Positions 8,145 through 16,697 of a stretch of DNA of 46,732 nucleotides are shown here, in pieces. The notes beneath the pieces were generated by a model. It did not search any database. It saw only the letters and a list, made by a program, of their open reading frames with translations, and was not told where the DNA came from. The stretch covers positions 1 through 46,732 of the forward strand of contig NZ_LABZ01000072.1 in assembly GCF_001043955.1 (NCBI RefSeq), read 5' to 3'. Position 1 is the first letter of the stretch. The number at the start of each line of letters is the position of its first letter. A program made the position numbers and the translations under genes. This DNA is from Methylobacterium tarhaniae (GTDB taxonomy: Bacteria; Pseudomonadota; Alphaproteobacteria; Rhizobiales; Beijerinckiaceae).

Positions 8145-9887
8145 ATGACCAGCCTGCTCACCAACAACGCTGCGATGACGGCGCTGACGACGCTCAAGAG
8201 CATCGGACGCCAGCTCGATGCCACGAGCAATCGGGTCGCCACGGGCCAGCGTGTCTCCGCCGCGTCCGACAATGCCGCCTACTGGTCCATCGCGACCGCG
8301 ATGCGCACCGACAACGCCTCGCTCTCGGCGGTCAAGGATTCGCTCGGTCTCGGCGCCTCGTCCGTCGACATCGCCTATAACGGCCTCACCTCGGTGCTCG
8401 GCGATCTGACGAACCTGCGGGCCAAGCTGCAGACGGCGCTGACCCCGGGCGTCGACCGCTCCAAGGTGCAAGTCGAGATCGATGCGCTCCAGGACAAGAT
8501 GAGGGCGACGGCCCAAGCCTCGAGCGCGTCGGGCCAGAACTGGCTCTCGGTCAATTCGGCCGATTCGTCCCGCTACCGCTCGACCCAGACCTTCACGGTC
8601 GGCTTCTCGCGCAGCGCCTCGGGCGGGATCACCCCGAGCCAGGCGTCGATCCCCGTCTCCGACATCGCCCTCTACGATGCCGGAACCTCGATGCGCGAGA
8701 TCCCGGCGACGCCGGCCCGGGTCACGGCCGGCTCCGCCTTGACGGGCACCACGGATTTCAGCGGTCCCAACGCGGTCCGCTTCAGCGTGAGCCTCGACGG
8801 CTCGGCGGCGCGCGACGTCGTGCTGAACCGGACGATGCTGGCCTCGGCCGTGCCGGACCTCGCCCGCGTCACCGCGCAGGACCTGACCCGGGCCATCGCC
8901 AACCAGATCGCGGCCGATCCCGTCCTCGCCGGCGGCGTCCGGGTCGGCCTCGACGACGGGGGCCGGCTGTATTTCGAGACCACCGGGACGGGAGCAGCCC
9001 GCAGCCTCGTGGTCGATCGGGTGGGCGGCGGTGGCGCCGGTCCCAACCTGGTCGCCAATGCGGGATTCGAGAGCGGCATGGCGGATTGGTCGTCGACGGG
9101 CGACACGTCCTATGCTGGTACCGGGACCGGCTATGCTCACAATGGCTCATCTTCCTATATTTCGGGAACGAGTGGTGGGACGAACCATTTGAGCCAGACC
9201 ATCGCGACCGTCGCCGGACAGAGCTATCAAATCGAATTCTGGCTTTATGGCAGTTACAGTACACCCAACAGCTTCATGGCCAAATGGGACGGAGCCACCC
9301 AGATCGCGATCGGCAATGTATCAAACTACCCCTATACACGCCAAATATTCACGGCCGTCGCAACGGGATCGAGCACAACCATCATGTTCGATTTTCAACA
9401 ACCATTTGGATTTTGGGCCATCGACGACGTCTCGGTCACAGCCGCCATGCCTGCCGTTACACTGGGCTTCGGCAGCGGCGGCAATGCGCATGCGGCCGGC
9501 TACGGATCGCCGGCCCATACGGCCGCGTCCCGCGGCATCCTCGACACGCTCGACGGCAATACCGGTGCCACGATCGGGACGCTCGACATCACCGGACAAG
9601 ACGAATCCGCCATCAAGGCTATGATCCAGCAGGTCGATCTCGCCATCGGCCGGGTCACGGATGCCGGCACGAAGCTCGGATCGAGCAAGACGCTGATCGA
9701 TGGCCACAGGACGTTCGTCGATGCCTTGATGAAGGCGAACGATCGCACGATCGGCATCCTGGTGGACGCGGATCTCGACGAGGAATCGGCCAAGCTGAAG
9801 GCCTTGCAGACCCAGCAGCAACTGGCGATGCAGAGCCTGAGCATCGCCAACGCGGCGAGCCAGACCCTGATCTCGCTCTTCCGCTGA
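8145..9887 (+). CDS. Flagellin with an inserted carbohydrate-binding-like beta-sandwich domain
   Basis: 580-residue filament protein. The N-terminal D0/D1 helices (MTSLLTNNAAMTALTTL, NRVATGQRVSAASDNAAYW, about 1-150) and the C-terminal helices (SKTLIDGHRTFVDALMKAN to ANAASQTLISLFR) are normal alphaproteobacterial flagellin. The surface-exposed centre is not. After a GGGGAG linker, residues about 301-434 (9045-9446) form a block opening NLVANAGFESGMADW, with FEFWLYG-like and FGFWAIDDVSVT motifs. These are the signature of CBM4/9- or DUF642-like jelly-roll domains of surface proteins. The DNA of this block is visibly AT-richer than its flanks. The start is set by the conserved N-terminus; the ribosome site (GAGAG) is weak. 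No chaperone or cap gene is adjacent. Confidence 0.9.
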   Translation: MTSLLTNNAAMTALTTLKSIGRQLDATSNRVATGQRVSAASDNAAYWSIATAMRTDNASLSAVKDSLGLGASSVDIAYNGLTSVLGDLTNLRAKLQTALTPGVDRSKVQVEIDALQDKMRATAQASSASGQNWLSVNSADSSRYRSTQTFTVGFSRSASGGITPSQASIPVSDIALYDAGTSMREIPATPARVTAGSALTGTTDFSGPNAVRFSVSLDGSAARDVVLNRTMLASAVPDLARVTAQDLTRAIANQIAADPVLAGGVRVGLDDGGRLYFETTGTGAARSLVVDRVGGGGAGPNLVANAGFESGMADWSSTGDTSYAGTGTGYAHNGSSSYISGTSGGTNHLSQTIATVAGQSYQIEFWLYGSYSTPNSFMAKWDGATQIAIGNVSNYPYTRQIFTAVATGSSTTIMFDFQQPFGFWAIDDVSVTAAMPAVTLGFGSGGNAHAAGYGSPAHTAASRGILDTLDGNTGATIGTLDITGQDESAIKAMIQQVDLAIGRVTDAGTKLGSSKTLIDGHRTFVDALMKANDRTIGILVDADLDEESAKLKALQTQQQLAMQSLSIANAASQTLISLFR

Positions 9888-10054
9888 ATGATCCGCTGGA
9901 TGAAGCGCCGCGTCACACCGGCGGCACCGCCCGTCATCGGCCTTGATCGGTCCCGGCCTCCGCACTCTGCCACGGCTGGCGCGGCTCTCCCACGGGAACG
10001 AGGATGTCCCCCCGGCATTGATCCTGCCGATGCCGGGAGCCGGGAAGACACATC

Positions 10055-10519
10055 ATGCGTCGCGACCTGATCGTCCTCACCCTCGCCGCCACCCTGGTGG
10101 GTGCCGGCGCCGAGGCGCAGCCGTTGCGCGGCCCCGGAGCCCCGGCCGGGCGTCTCCAGTTCGCGCCGGTACAGGGCGGCCGCGCCGCGATCTACGACAT
10201 CCGCGGCCGGCACGGCCGGGGCGGGGTGGTCCACGGGCGGCGGTTCGCCGCCTCTGGCGGCACCACCTTCGCGGGTCCCCTCGGGGTCTACGGCGCGAAC
10301 GGCGTGCTCGAGCCCGGCCTCGTCGCCGAGCCCTACTTCAAGCTGCCGCGGCCGAGCGAGCTGGTGCCCTCCGCCTGGGGCGAGGGCACCTACGGCATCC
10401 CGACCGTCGCCGGCATCCCGCCCCAGCCGAAGGCCGATCCGGTCCTCTACGTCATCAACGGCGGCGAGCGCTCGGTCGGCGGCGCCCGGGTGGTCTCGGT
10501 TCAGGCGCCGCGGAGGTGA
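10055..10519 (+). CDS. Secreted protein of unknown function
   Basis: 154 residues. A clean signal peptide spans residues 1-22 (MRRDLIVLTLAATLVGAGAEA), so the protein should reach the periplasm. The mature part is rich in Gly and Pro and has short beta-type segments (GRAAIYDIRGRHGRGG, KADPVLYVINGGE). No cysteines and no membrane segment follow. GGGAAG lies upstream of the ATG at 10055. It stands 167 bases behind flagellin, without obvious coupling. I do not recognise a family. Confidence 0.65.
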   Translation: MRRDLIVLTLAATLVGAGAEAQPLRGPGAPAGRLQFAPVQGGRAAIYDIRGRHGRGGVVHGRRFAASGGTTFAGPLGVYGANGVLEPGLVAEPYFKLPRPSELVPSAWGEGTYGIPTVAGIPPQPKADPVLYVINGGERSVGGARVVSVQAPRR

Positions 10520-10741
10520 AAGAAGGGCCGCCGGGATAGGACACATGTCGTAGTGATCGGCAGAATACCGCGGCGCTAGGACGCAGGAACCGGTATGGCG
10601 CCTGTGGGTACTGTCGCGGGCGCTCGCCTGCCGGGTCGCGATTTGTTATGCCGTGCCGGTGATGCCGATCTCGCACCCCGCTCCGAGCCCGCAGAGCCGG
10701 ATCCCCGCTCGCATCGGGCGGCCGGGCTCTTCCGCGAACCA

Positions 10742-11524
10742 ATGAGGCTGCGCGCCGACATCCCCACCGCAGCCGCCATGCCCGCCTCGGACGAGGCCGC
10801 CGCCCTGCGCCGGGAGGTGGCGGAGCTGCGCCGGGCGCTCGCCGAGCGCGACGCCTTCCTGGCCGGCGTGGCGCACGAATTACGCAACCCGATGACCCCG
10901 ATCCTCGGCCAGGTCGAGCGCCTGCTCGGCGCCGCCGAGCGCGAGGCGCCGGAGAGCCGGGTGGCGCAGGGGCTGGCGCAGCTGCGCTGGCTCGTCGAGC
11001 GCTACGTCCGCCGGGCCACGACCCTCCTCGACGTCTCCCGGGTGCAGGCCGGGCAGCTCGCGCTGCTGGCCTCCCCGGTGCCCCTCGCCGAGGTGGTGGA
11101 GGAGGTGGTGGCCTCCTTGAGCCCGATGGCGGCCCATGTCGGCAGCGCGATCGCGGTGTCCGTGCCAGACGACCTGGTGCTCTCCTGCGAGCGCCTCGCC
11201 CTCGACCAGATCCTCGACAACCTCGTCACCAACGCGATCAAGTATGGCGACGGCAGCGCGATCACGGTCTCGGCCGTCCGGGAGGCCGGGGCGGCGCGGA
11301 TCCGGGTGAGCGACCGCGGCATCGGCATTCCGGAGGCCGACCAGGCCCGCATCTTCGAGCGGTTCGAGCGGGCGGTGGGCGCTTCCGACGGCGCACCGGC
11401 CGGCTTCGGGGTCGGCCTGTGGCTGGTGCGCCGCCTCGCCGAGGCGATGGGCGGCGGCGTCGCGCTCGACAGCCGCCCTGGCGAAGGCGCGACCTTCACG
11501 GTAACGCTTCCGCTCCACGCGTGA
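10742..11524 (+). CDS. Soluble sensor histidine kinase (HisKA-HATPase), KaiC-linked
   Basis: 260-residue cytosolic kinase with no membrane segment and no recognisable sensor domain. A short coiled coil (EAAALRREVAELRRALAERDAF) leads into the H-box GVAHELRNPMTP with phospho-accepting His45. The ATPase domain has the N-box LDQILDNLVTNAIKYG, G1 VSDRGIGIP and G2 GFGVGLWLVRRLAEAMGG. The start at 10742 is the first ATG that leaves an intact coiled coil; an ATG at 10778 is also possible. The same frame is open to 10595, but the extra part looks non-coding. It is followed by a kaiC-like gene and a lone receiver gene in the same direction, so the three are likely one signalling operon. Confidence 0.82.
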   Translation: MRLRADIPTAAAMPASDEAAALRREVAELRRALAERDAFLAGVAHELRNPMTPILGQVERLLGAAEREAPESRVAQGLAQLRWLVERYVRRATTLLDVSRVQAGQLALLASPVPLAEVVEEVVASLSPMAAHVGSAIAVSVPDDLVLSCERLALDQILDNLVTNAIKYGDGSAITVSAVREAGAARIRVSDRGIGIPEADQARIFERFERAVGASDGAPAGFGVGLWLVRRLAEAMGGGVALDSRPGEGATFTVTLPLHA

Positions 11525-11604
11525 TCGGCCGACGCGTCGACGGTCGCAGCAGCCGGGCGCACGGCGGAAGCGTGCGGCAAGAGAGTGCGGCGAGAGAAGA
11601 CAGA

Positions 11605-13110
11605 ATGACGGGGGCAGGACCCAGCATGGGACAGGCCGGTGCCTACGGGAAGCTGGAGCGGGTCCCGACGGGAATCGCCGGCCTCGACGACATCCTCGGC
11701 GGCGGGCTGTTCCGCGGCGGCGTCTACATCGTCCAGGGCACGCCGGGCTCGGGGAAAACCATCTTCGGCAACCAGGCCTGCTACACGCATGCGGGCGCCT
11801 CGCCGGAGCACCGGGCGCTCTACGTCACGCTGCTCGCCGAGAGCCATGCGCGGATGCTCGGCCACATCGCGCCGCTCGGCTTCTTCGCGGCCGGCCTGAT
11901 CCCCGACCGGATCACGTATCTCAGCGCCTTCCGCACCCTCCAGGACGAGGGGCTGGCCGGGCTCCTGACCCTGCTGCGCCGGGAGACCGCCCTCCGCGAG
12001 GCGAGCCTGCTCGTCCTCGACGGCCTGGTGGCGGCGGAGGAGACCGCCGCCTCGACCCTCGAGTTCAAGACCTTCATCCACGAATTGCAGACCCAGGCGG
12101 CGGCGACCGGCGCCACCGCGCTGCTCCTCACCAGCGCCTCCGCCGGGGCCGACCTGGTGGCGGCCGAGCACACGATGGTGGACGGCCTCATCGCCCTGTC
12201 GAGCCGGCTCACCGGCTGGCGGGCGGAGCGCGAGCTGGAGGTGCGCAAGTTCCGCGGCAGCGGCTTCCTGCGCGGGCGCCACAGTTTCCGCATCACCGAT
12301 GACGGGGTCCGGGTGTTTCCGCGCATCGAGGCGTCCCTGCGGCTGCCGAGCCGGCGCGACCACGTCGAGGGGGCACCGCTCACCACCGGGTCGCCGGCCC
12401 TCGACGCGATGCTGGGCGGCGGCCTGCCGCACCACTCCACCACCCTCGTCGGCGGTCCCTCCGGCATCGGCAAGACCACGCTCGGCCTGCAGTTCCTCGG
12501 CGCCGACCCGGAAGCACCCGGCCTGCTCTGCGGCTTCTACGAGAGCGAGGCGGCGATCCGCGCCAAGGCCCGGGCGCTCGACCTGCCCGTCGCCGGCCTG
12601 ATCGAGGACGGCCGGGTCGGGGTGATGTGGCAGCCCGCCACCGAGGGGCTGATCGACGAGATCTGCACCGATCTGCTGGGGACGATCCGGAACCGGGGGG
12701 CCCGGCGCGTGTTCATCGACGGTCTGGACGCGATGTGTCGGATCGCAGGGGATCAGGACCGGATCGTCCGCATCTTCGCCGCCCTCACGGCCGAGCTGAG
12801 GGCATTGGGCGTGACGGCGATGTACACCCGAGAAACCGACCTGCGCGGCACTTTCCTCGATGCCCCCTCCGGCGCCCCCTCCCTGCGGCAGACCTCCAGC
12901 GTCGCCGAGAACGTGGTCCTGATGCGCTCCTGCGCCCAGCGCTCCAGCGTCCACCGCCTGATTGCCGTCGCCAAGGCCCGGGACGCCCGGATCGATCCCC
13001 GGATGCGCGTCTTCGACATCCGGCCGGGCGGCCTGGCGATCGACGACGGCTCCGAGCGGGCCGAGGCGATCCTGGCCGACCGGGACGCCGCAGGGCCCGG
13101 CGGGGAGTAG
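11605..13110 (+). CDS. KaiC-family double-domain ATPase (orphan KaiC)
   Basis: 501-residue RecA-like protein with two KaiC domains. The first (about 15-255) has Walker A GTPGSGKT at 45-52 and a Walker B strand LLVLDGLV. The second (about 260-485) has Walker A GPSGIGKT at 284-291 and VFIDGLDAM. In the second domain TSS at 430-432 aligns by eye with the autophosphorylation site of cyanobacterial KaiC (Ser431/Thr432). No kaiA or kaiB is present. GAGAGAAG precedes the ATG at 11605; ATG 11626 is an alternative. It lies between a histidine kinase and a receiver protein, the receiver only 4 bases behind. Family members in non-cyanobacteria serve in stress or signalling; a clock role is not implied. 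Confidence 0.85.
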   Translation: MTGAGPSMGQAGAYGKLERVPTGIAGLDDILGGGLFRGGVYIVQGTPGSGKTIFGNQACYTHAGASPEHRALYVTLLAESHARMLGHIAPLGFFAAGLIPDRITYLSAFRTLQDEGLAGLLTLLRRETALREASLLVLDGLVAAEETAASTLEFKTFIHELQTQAAATGATALLLTSASAGADLVAAEHTMVDGLIALSSRLTGWRAERELEVRKFRGSGFLRGRHSFRITDDGVRVFPRIEASLRLPSRRDHVEGAPLTTGSPALDAMLGGGLPHHSTTLVGGPSGIGKTTLGLQFLGADPEAPGLLCGFYESEAAIRAKARALDLPVAGLIEDGRVGVMWQPATEGLIDEICTDLLGTIRNRGARRVFIDGLDAMCRIAGDQDRIVRIFAALTAELRALGVTAMYTRETDLRGTFLDAPSGAPSLRQTSSVAENVVLMRSCAQRSSVHRLIAVAKARDARIDPRMRVFDIRPGGLAIDDGSERAEAILADRDAAGPGGE

Positions 13111-13114
13111 GCCC

Positions 13115-13489
13115 GTGGCGACGGTGCTCATCGTGGACGACGAGTTCGGCATCGCCGAGTTGCTGGACGCCGTCCTCTCCGACGACGGCCACAAGGTGGT
13201 CACCGCCGCCAACGGCCGGCAGGGCCTCGCCCGCGTCGCCGCCTCCCGGCCCGACCTGATCTTCCTCGACTTCATGATGCCGGTGATGGACGGGCCCGCG
13301 ATGCTGGCCGCCCTCGTGGCCGACCCGGAGACCTGCGGCATCCCGGTCGTGCTGATGAGCTCGATGCCCGAGGAGACCGTGCGGGAGCGCGCCTCCGGCC
13401 ACGCCGCCTTCCTGCGCAAGCCGTTCCGGCTCAAGCAGGTGCGCGACCTCGTCGAGGGGCTGCTGGCGGGCCGCGGCGGAGATAATTGA
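13115..13489 (+). CDS. Single-domain response regulator (CheY-like receiver)
   Basis: 124 residues, only a receiver domain. Acidic pocket IVDDE at the N-terminus, phospho-acceptor Asp52 in IFLDFMMP, conserved Ser in VVLMSS and Lys in FLRKPF. There is no DNA-binding or enzymatic output domain, so the protein should act by protein contact, plausibly with the KaiC-like ATPase or the kinase encoded just upstream. Starts with GTG at 13115, 4 bases after the kaiC stop, with GGGGAG as ribosome site. Confidence 0.88.
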   Translation: MATVLIVDDEFGIAELLDAVLSDDGHKVVTAANGRQGLARVAASRPDLIFLDFMMPVMDGPAMLAALVADPETCGIPVVLMSSMPEETVRERASGHAAFLRKPFRLKQVRDLVEGLLAGRGGDN

Positions 13490-13498
13490 CCGAGTCAA
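13486..13498. promoter_or_regulatory. Probable MarR operator, TTGAC-CGA-GTCAA
   Basis: A perfect inverted repeat with 5-base arms and a 3-base spacer, overlapping the stop of the receiver gene and ending 43 bases before the MarR-GNAT start. AATT sequences flank it on both sides, extending the symmetry. TTGAC-type palindromes are typical sites of MarR regulators, so autoregulation is inferred. The left arm also resembles a -35 box. Confidence 0.55.
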
Positions 13499-13541
13499 CT
13501 AATTCGGCGATCCTGCCTGCTGCGAAACGGGAGGCGGGCCG

Positions 13542-14546
13542 ATGACGCGCGACGACGACGTGGACGGGGCGATGGTCGCGGCGGTGCGGGCCTTCGGCCG
13601 GTTCTACACCCGGCAGATCGGCCTCCTCGAGGAGGGGCTGCACCGCAGCGCCTTCTCGCTCACCGAGGCGCGGGTGCTCTACGAGCTCGCCCATCGCGAT
13701 CGCCTGACCGCCTCGGTCCTCGGCCAGGATCTCGGCCTCGATGCGGGCTATCTCAGCCGCCTGCTCAAGCGCTTCGAGGACCAGGGCCTCCTGACCCGCC
13801 GGACCGCCGCGGGCGACGGGCGACGCCAGGTCCTGGCCCTGACGCCCGAGGGGCAGGCCGCCTTCGCGCCGCTCGACGCGGCCTCGCGGGCGGAAGTCGG
13901 GGCGCTGCTCGCGCGGCTGCCGGCCGCCGACCGGGCGGCCCTCGTCGGCGCGATGGCGCGGGTGCGCCGCCTGCTCGGCGATCCGTCGGAGGGTCTGGCC
14001 GAGGCGGGACTCACCCTGCGCGACCTGCGCCCCGGCGATCTCGGCTGGATCGCCCACCGCCAGGGCCTGCTCTACGCCACCGAATACGGCTTCGACCTCC
14101 GCTTCGAGGCCCTGGTGGCGGAGATCCTGGCCGGGTTCGTGCGCGACTTCGATCCGGCGCGGGCCGGAGCCTGGATCGCCGCGCAGGGGGGCGAGGTGAT
14201 GGGCAGCGTCTTCCTGGCGCCCGCCGAAGCGGGCGCAAAGCCCGCCGAAGCGGGCGCAATGCCCGCCGGAGCGGGCGCGGAGCGCGCCTCCGGCACGGTC
14301 GGGAAGCTGCGCCTGCTCTACGTCGAGCCCGCCGCCCGGGGGCAGGGACTCGGCCGGCGCCTCACCGCGGCCTGCATCGCCGGCGCCCGCGAGCGCGGCT
14401 ACCGGCAGCTGACGCTCTGGACCAACGACGTGCTCACGGCCGCCCGGCGGATCTACGCCGAGGCGGGCTTCCGCCTGGTCGAAAGCGCGCCGCACCGCTC
14501 GTTCGGGCAGGACCTGGTGGGGGAGACCTGGGTGCTGGACCTGTGA
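13542..14546 (+). CDS. MarR-type regulator fused to GNAT acetyltransferase
   Basis: 334 residues. Residues 1-145 form a MarR winged helix: dimerisation helix, recognition region LGLDAGYLSRLLKRFEDQGLL, wing GDGRRQVLALTPEG. From about 155 a GNAT domain follows; its acetyl-CoA loop is ARGQGLGRRLT. Such fusions are common in Rhizobiales; the target is usually unknown. Between two beta strands of the GNAT part a 7-residue unit (PAEAGAK, PAEAGAM, PAGAGAE, residues about 227-247) is repeated three times, an expansion not expected in the domain. GGGAGGCGG precedes the ATG. The inverted repeat at 13486-13498 is the likely operator. Confidence 0.9.
   Translation: MTRDDDVDGAMVAAVRAFGRFYTRQIGLLEEGLHRSAFSLTEARVLYELAHRDRLTASVLGQDLGLDAGYLSRLLKRFEDQGLLTRRTAAGDGRRQVLALTPEGQAAFAPLDAASRAEVGALLARLPAADRAALVGAMARVRRLLGDPSEGLAEAGLTLRDLRPGDLGWIAHRQGLLYATEYGFDLRFEALVAEILAGFVRDFDPARAGAWIAAQGGEVMGSVFLAPAEAGAKPAEAGAMPAGAGAERASGTVGKLRLLYVEPAARGQGLGRRLTAACIAGARERGYRQLTLWTNDVLTAARRIYAEAGFRLVESAPHRSFGQDLVGETWVLDL
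14220..14282 (+). repeat. Three in-frame 21-base tandem repeats inside the MarR-GNAT gene
   Basis: Units at 14220-14240, 14241-14261 and 14262-14282. The first two differ by one base (CAAAG against CAATG) and the third has four further changes. Each unit begins with a small perfect hairpin, CCCGC-CGAA-GCGGG (CGGA in the third). The copy number change keeps the reading frame. Confidence 0.9.
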
Positions 14547-14556
14547 GAAACGGCCC

Positions 14557-15054
14557 TCACACCTTCTCCAGCGCCATTTCCAGGAAGCCCAGCGCGTCCT
14601 CGACGGCGCAGCGCCGGACCTCGGAGCGGCCGAGATCGCCGTAGCGGCGCTCGATGTGCCGAGTCGCGCGGCCGGCGGCGACGAGTCCGAAATGGACGAG
14701 GCCCACGGGCTTGACCGGCGTGGCGCCGCCGGGACCCGCGATGCCCGTGATGGCCAGCGCCACGTCGGCGCGGGAATGGGCGAGCGCCCCTTCGGCCATC
14801 GCCCGGGCCACCGGCTCGCTCACCGCGCCGTGGGCCGAGATCAGGTTGAAGTCGACGCCGAGGATCTCCGCCTTGGCCTCGTTGGAATAGGTGACGAAGC
14901 CGCGCTCCACCACCAGCGAGGAGCCCGCCACCTCGGTGAGCAGGGCGGCGACGAGGCCGCCGGTGCAGGATTCGGCGGTGACGAGGCGGGCCTGGCGCTC
15001 GCGGTAGGCGGCGATCAGCACGCTCGCCCGGGTGACGAGGGCAGCATCGAACAT
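14557..15054 (-). CDS. pncC: CinA C-terminal domain protein, nicotinamide-nucleotide amidohydrolase
   Basis: 165-residue cytosolic enzyme that hydrolyses nicotinamide mononucleotide to nicotinate mononucleotide in NAD recycling. It has only the CinA C-terminal domain: TAESCTGGLVAALLTEVAGSS, GFVTYSNEAKAEILGV, AITGIAGPGG. The N-terminal MoCF-like domain of full CinA is absent, as is normal for stand-alone PncC. Its ATG shares bases with the stop codon of ispDF (TAATG at 15056-15052), so translation is coupled. The pairing of this gene with ispDF is familiar in alphaproteobacteria. Confidence 0.92.
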   Translation of the reverse strand: MFDAALVTRASVLIAAYRERQARLVTAESCTGGLVAALLTEVAGSSLVVERGFVTYSNEAKAEILGVDFNLISAHGAVSEPVARAMAEGALAHSRADVALAITGIAGPGGATPVKPVGLVHFGLVAAGRATRHIERRYGDLGRSEVRRCAVEDALGFLEMALEKV

Positions 15055-16289
15055 TACGGGCGCGCCTCCGCGGGAAGCCGCACGGTGGCGGCGGCCTGGG
15101 CGGCCAGGCCCTCGGACCGGCCGACGAAGCCGAGCTTCTCCGACGTCGTCGCCTTGATCGACACCGCCGAGAGCGGCACGCCGGCGATCTCGGCGATCCG
15201 GGTCCGGATCGCCTCGCGATGGGCGCCGATCCGGGGCGCCTCGGCCAGCACCGTGATGTCGAGGTGATCGATCACCCCGCCGCGCTCGGCCACGCGCCGC
15301 ACCGCATCGGCCAGGAACTGGTCGGAGGAGGCGCCGCGCCAGCGCGGATCGCTCGGCGGGAAGTGGACGCCGATATCGCCGTCGGCGAGGGCGCCCAGGA
15401 TCGCGTCGGTCAGGGCATGCAGCACCACGTCGCCATCCGAATGGGCGAGCACGCCGCGATCGGACGGGATGCGCACGCCGCCGAGCCACACATGGTCGCC
15501 CTCCGTGAAGGCGTGCACGTCGAAGCCGGTTCCGAGGCGGGTCAGAAGGGTCATGGAAGCATCCTGGGCAGCGGGGCCGGTCCCCGGCGAGAAGGCACGG
15601 TCCGCCTCGACGAGGTCGGCGGCCTGGGTGATCTTGCGGTTGCGGAGATCGCCGGGGAAGACCGCCACCGGCAGGCCGGCCCATTCGGCGAGCGCCCCGT
15701 CGTCGGTGAAGCCGTCGAGCCCCTCCGCCGCGGCCCGCCCGTGCGCCTCGTGCAGGATGCGGAAGCGGAACGCCTGAGGGGTCTGCACCGCGCGCAGGGA
15801 TTCCCGCGCCGGGGTCGCGCGCACCCGCCCGTCCGGCTCGACCACCTTGATCGTGTCGCTCACCGGCACGCCCGGCACGGCGGCGCCGTGGGCCTGCGCC
15901 GCCGCGATCGCCCGGTCGATCAGGCCCGCATCGACGAAGGGGCGGGCGGCGTCGTGCACCAGGACCAGGTCGGGGGCGCCCTCCCGGGCCAGAGCCGCGA
16001 GCCCGGCCCGGACGGAGGCCTGCCGCGTGGCGCCGCCTTCGGTCGGCCGGGCGAGCTTGGCCTGCACCGCCAGAGGAAGGTCGTCCAGGCACTCGTCGTA
16101 GAAGGCGACGGCGTCGGGCGCGATCACCACCTGGATCCGCGTGACGCCCGGATGGGCGGCGAGGGCCGCCAGGGTCCGGGTCAGGACCGCCTGGCCGCCG
16201 ACGCGTCGATATTGCTTGGGCGTGTCGCCGCCGACGCGGATGCCGCGCCCCGCGGCGACGACCACCGCGGCGATCTGGGGAAGGGTCAA
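15054..16289 (-). CDS. ispDF: Bifunctional IspD/IspF of the non-mevalonate isoprenoid pathway
   Basis: 411-residue fusion. Residues 1-230 are 2-C-methyl-D-erythritol 4-phosphate cytidylyltransferase: nucleotide-binding [21 protein letters not shown] and [11 protein letters not shown]. Residues about 250-411 are 2-C-methyl-D-erythritol 2,4-cyclodiphosphate synthase: metal-binding GTGFDVHAF and [20 protein letters not shown]. The fusion brings together the third and fifth steps of the MEP pathway and is characteristic of alpha- and epsilonproteobacteria. No ATG is available at the N-terminus; the start is a TTG at 16289 with GGGAG about 9 bases upstream. The gene is followed by overlapping pncC and diverges from dusB. 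Confidence 0.93.
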   Translation of the reverse strand: MTLPQIAAVVVAAGRGIRVGGDTPKQYRRVGGQAVLTRTLAALAAHPGVTRIQVVIAPDAVAFYDECLDDLPLAVQAKLARPTEGGATRQASVRAGLAALAREGAPDLVLVHDAARPFVDAGLIDRAIAAAQAHGAAVPGVPVSDTIKVVEPDGRVRATPARESLRAVQTPQAFRFRILHEAHGRAAAEGLDGFTDDGALAEWAGLPVAVFPGDLRNRKITQAADLVEADRAFSPGTGPAAQDASMTLLTRLGTGFDVHAFTEGDHVWLGGVRIPSDRGVLAHSDGDVVLHALTDAILGALADGDIGVHFPPSDPRWRGASSDQFLADAVRRVAERGGVIDHLDITVLAEAPRIGAHREAIRTRIAEIAGVPLSAVSIKATTSEKLGFVGRSEGLAAQAAATVRLPAEARP

Positions 16290-16697
16290 AGAGGTCGCTC
16301 CCGGGATTGCCCGCTCCTTAGCCGGGGCGGTCCGGCGAGGCAAATGCACCAGGGGAAGGGGAGTGCCGCGTGGGAAGGGGGCAGGGCGGCCCGGCGACCT
16401 CCGCCCCGTGCGGCCCCGCCCGGCGCCGCCTCTCGCACTGCAACAAAGATCCCAGCTCCGGCTTCCATTCCCAGACCGCCCCCCGCTATCCTGGCCCAGG
16501 ACGGCCCGGCCCGGTGCGGAACGCCACCGCACGAAGTCCACCGCACGCGCATCCGTCCACCGCGCGCGCCTCCGCCGACGCCGTTCGGGCGCCCGCTGCG
16601 GGCAGGGGCCCAACCAGCTGACAATTCGCGGGCAATTCGGGGATCGAAGCCCGAACGCGCTTGCGTATGACCGGGTTTTGGCTATTTGCTGTGCACA
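16290..16697. other. Divergent promoter region between ispDF and dusB
   Basis: About 400 bases with no supported gene. The right end (16650-16697) is less GC-rich and reads TTGCGTATGACCGGGTTTTG, then a TGTGCACA palindrome (16690-16697) touching the dusB start. It is the expected place for the promoter of the dusB-ntrBC operon. I see no clean sigma-70 or sigma-54 box. Confidence 0.4.

Noticed and set aside
16690..16697. TGTGCACA at the dusB start as an NtrC site
   Set aside because: The NtrC consensus has two TGCAC/GTGCA half-sites with a spacer; only a compact palindrome is seen.
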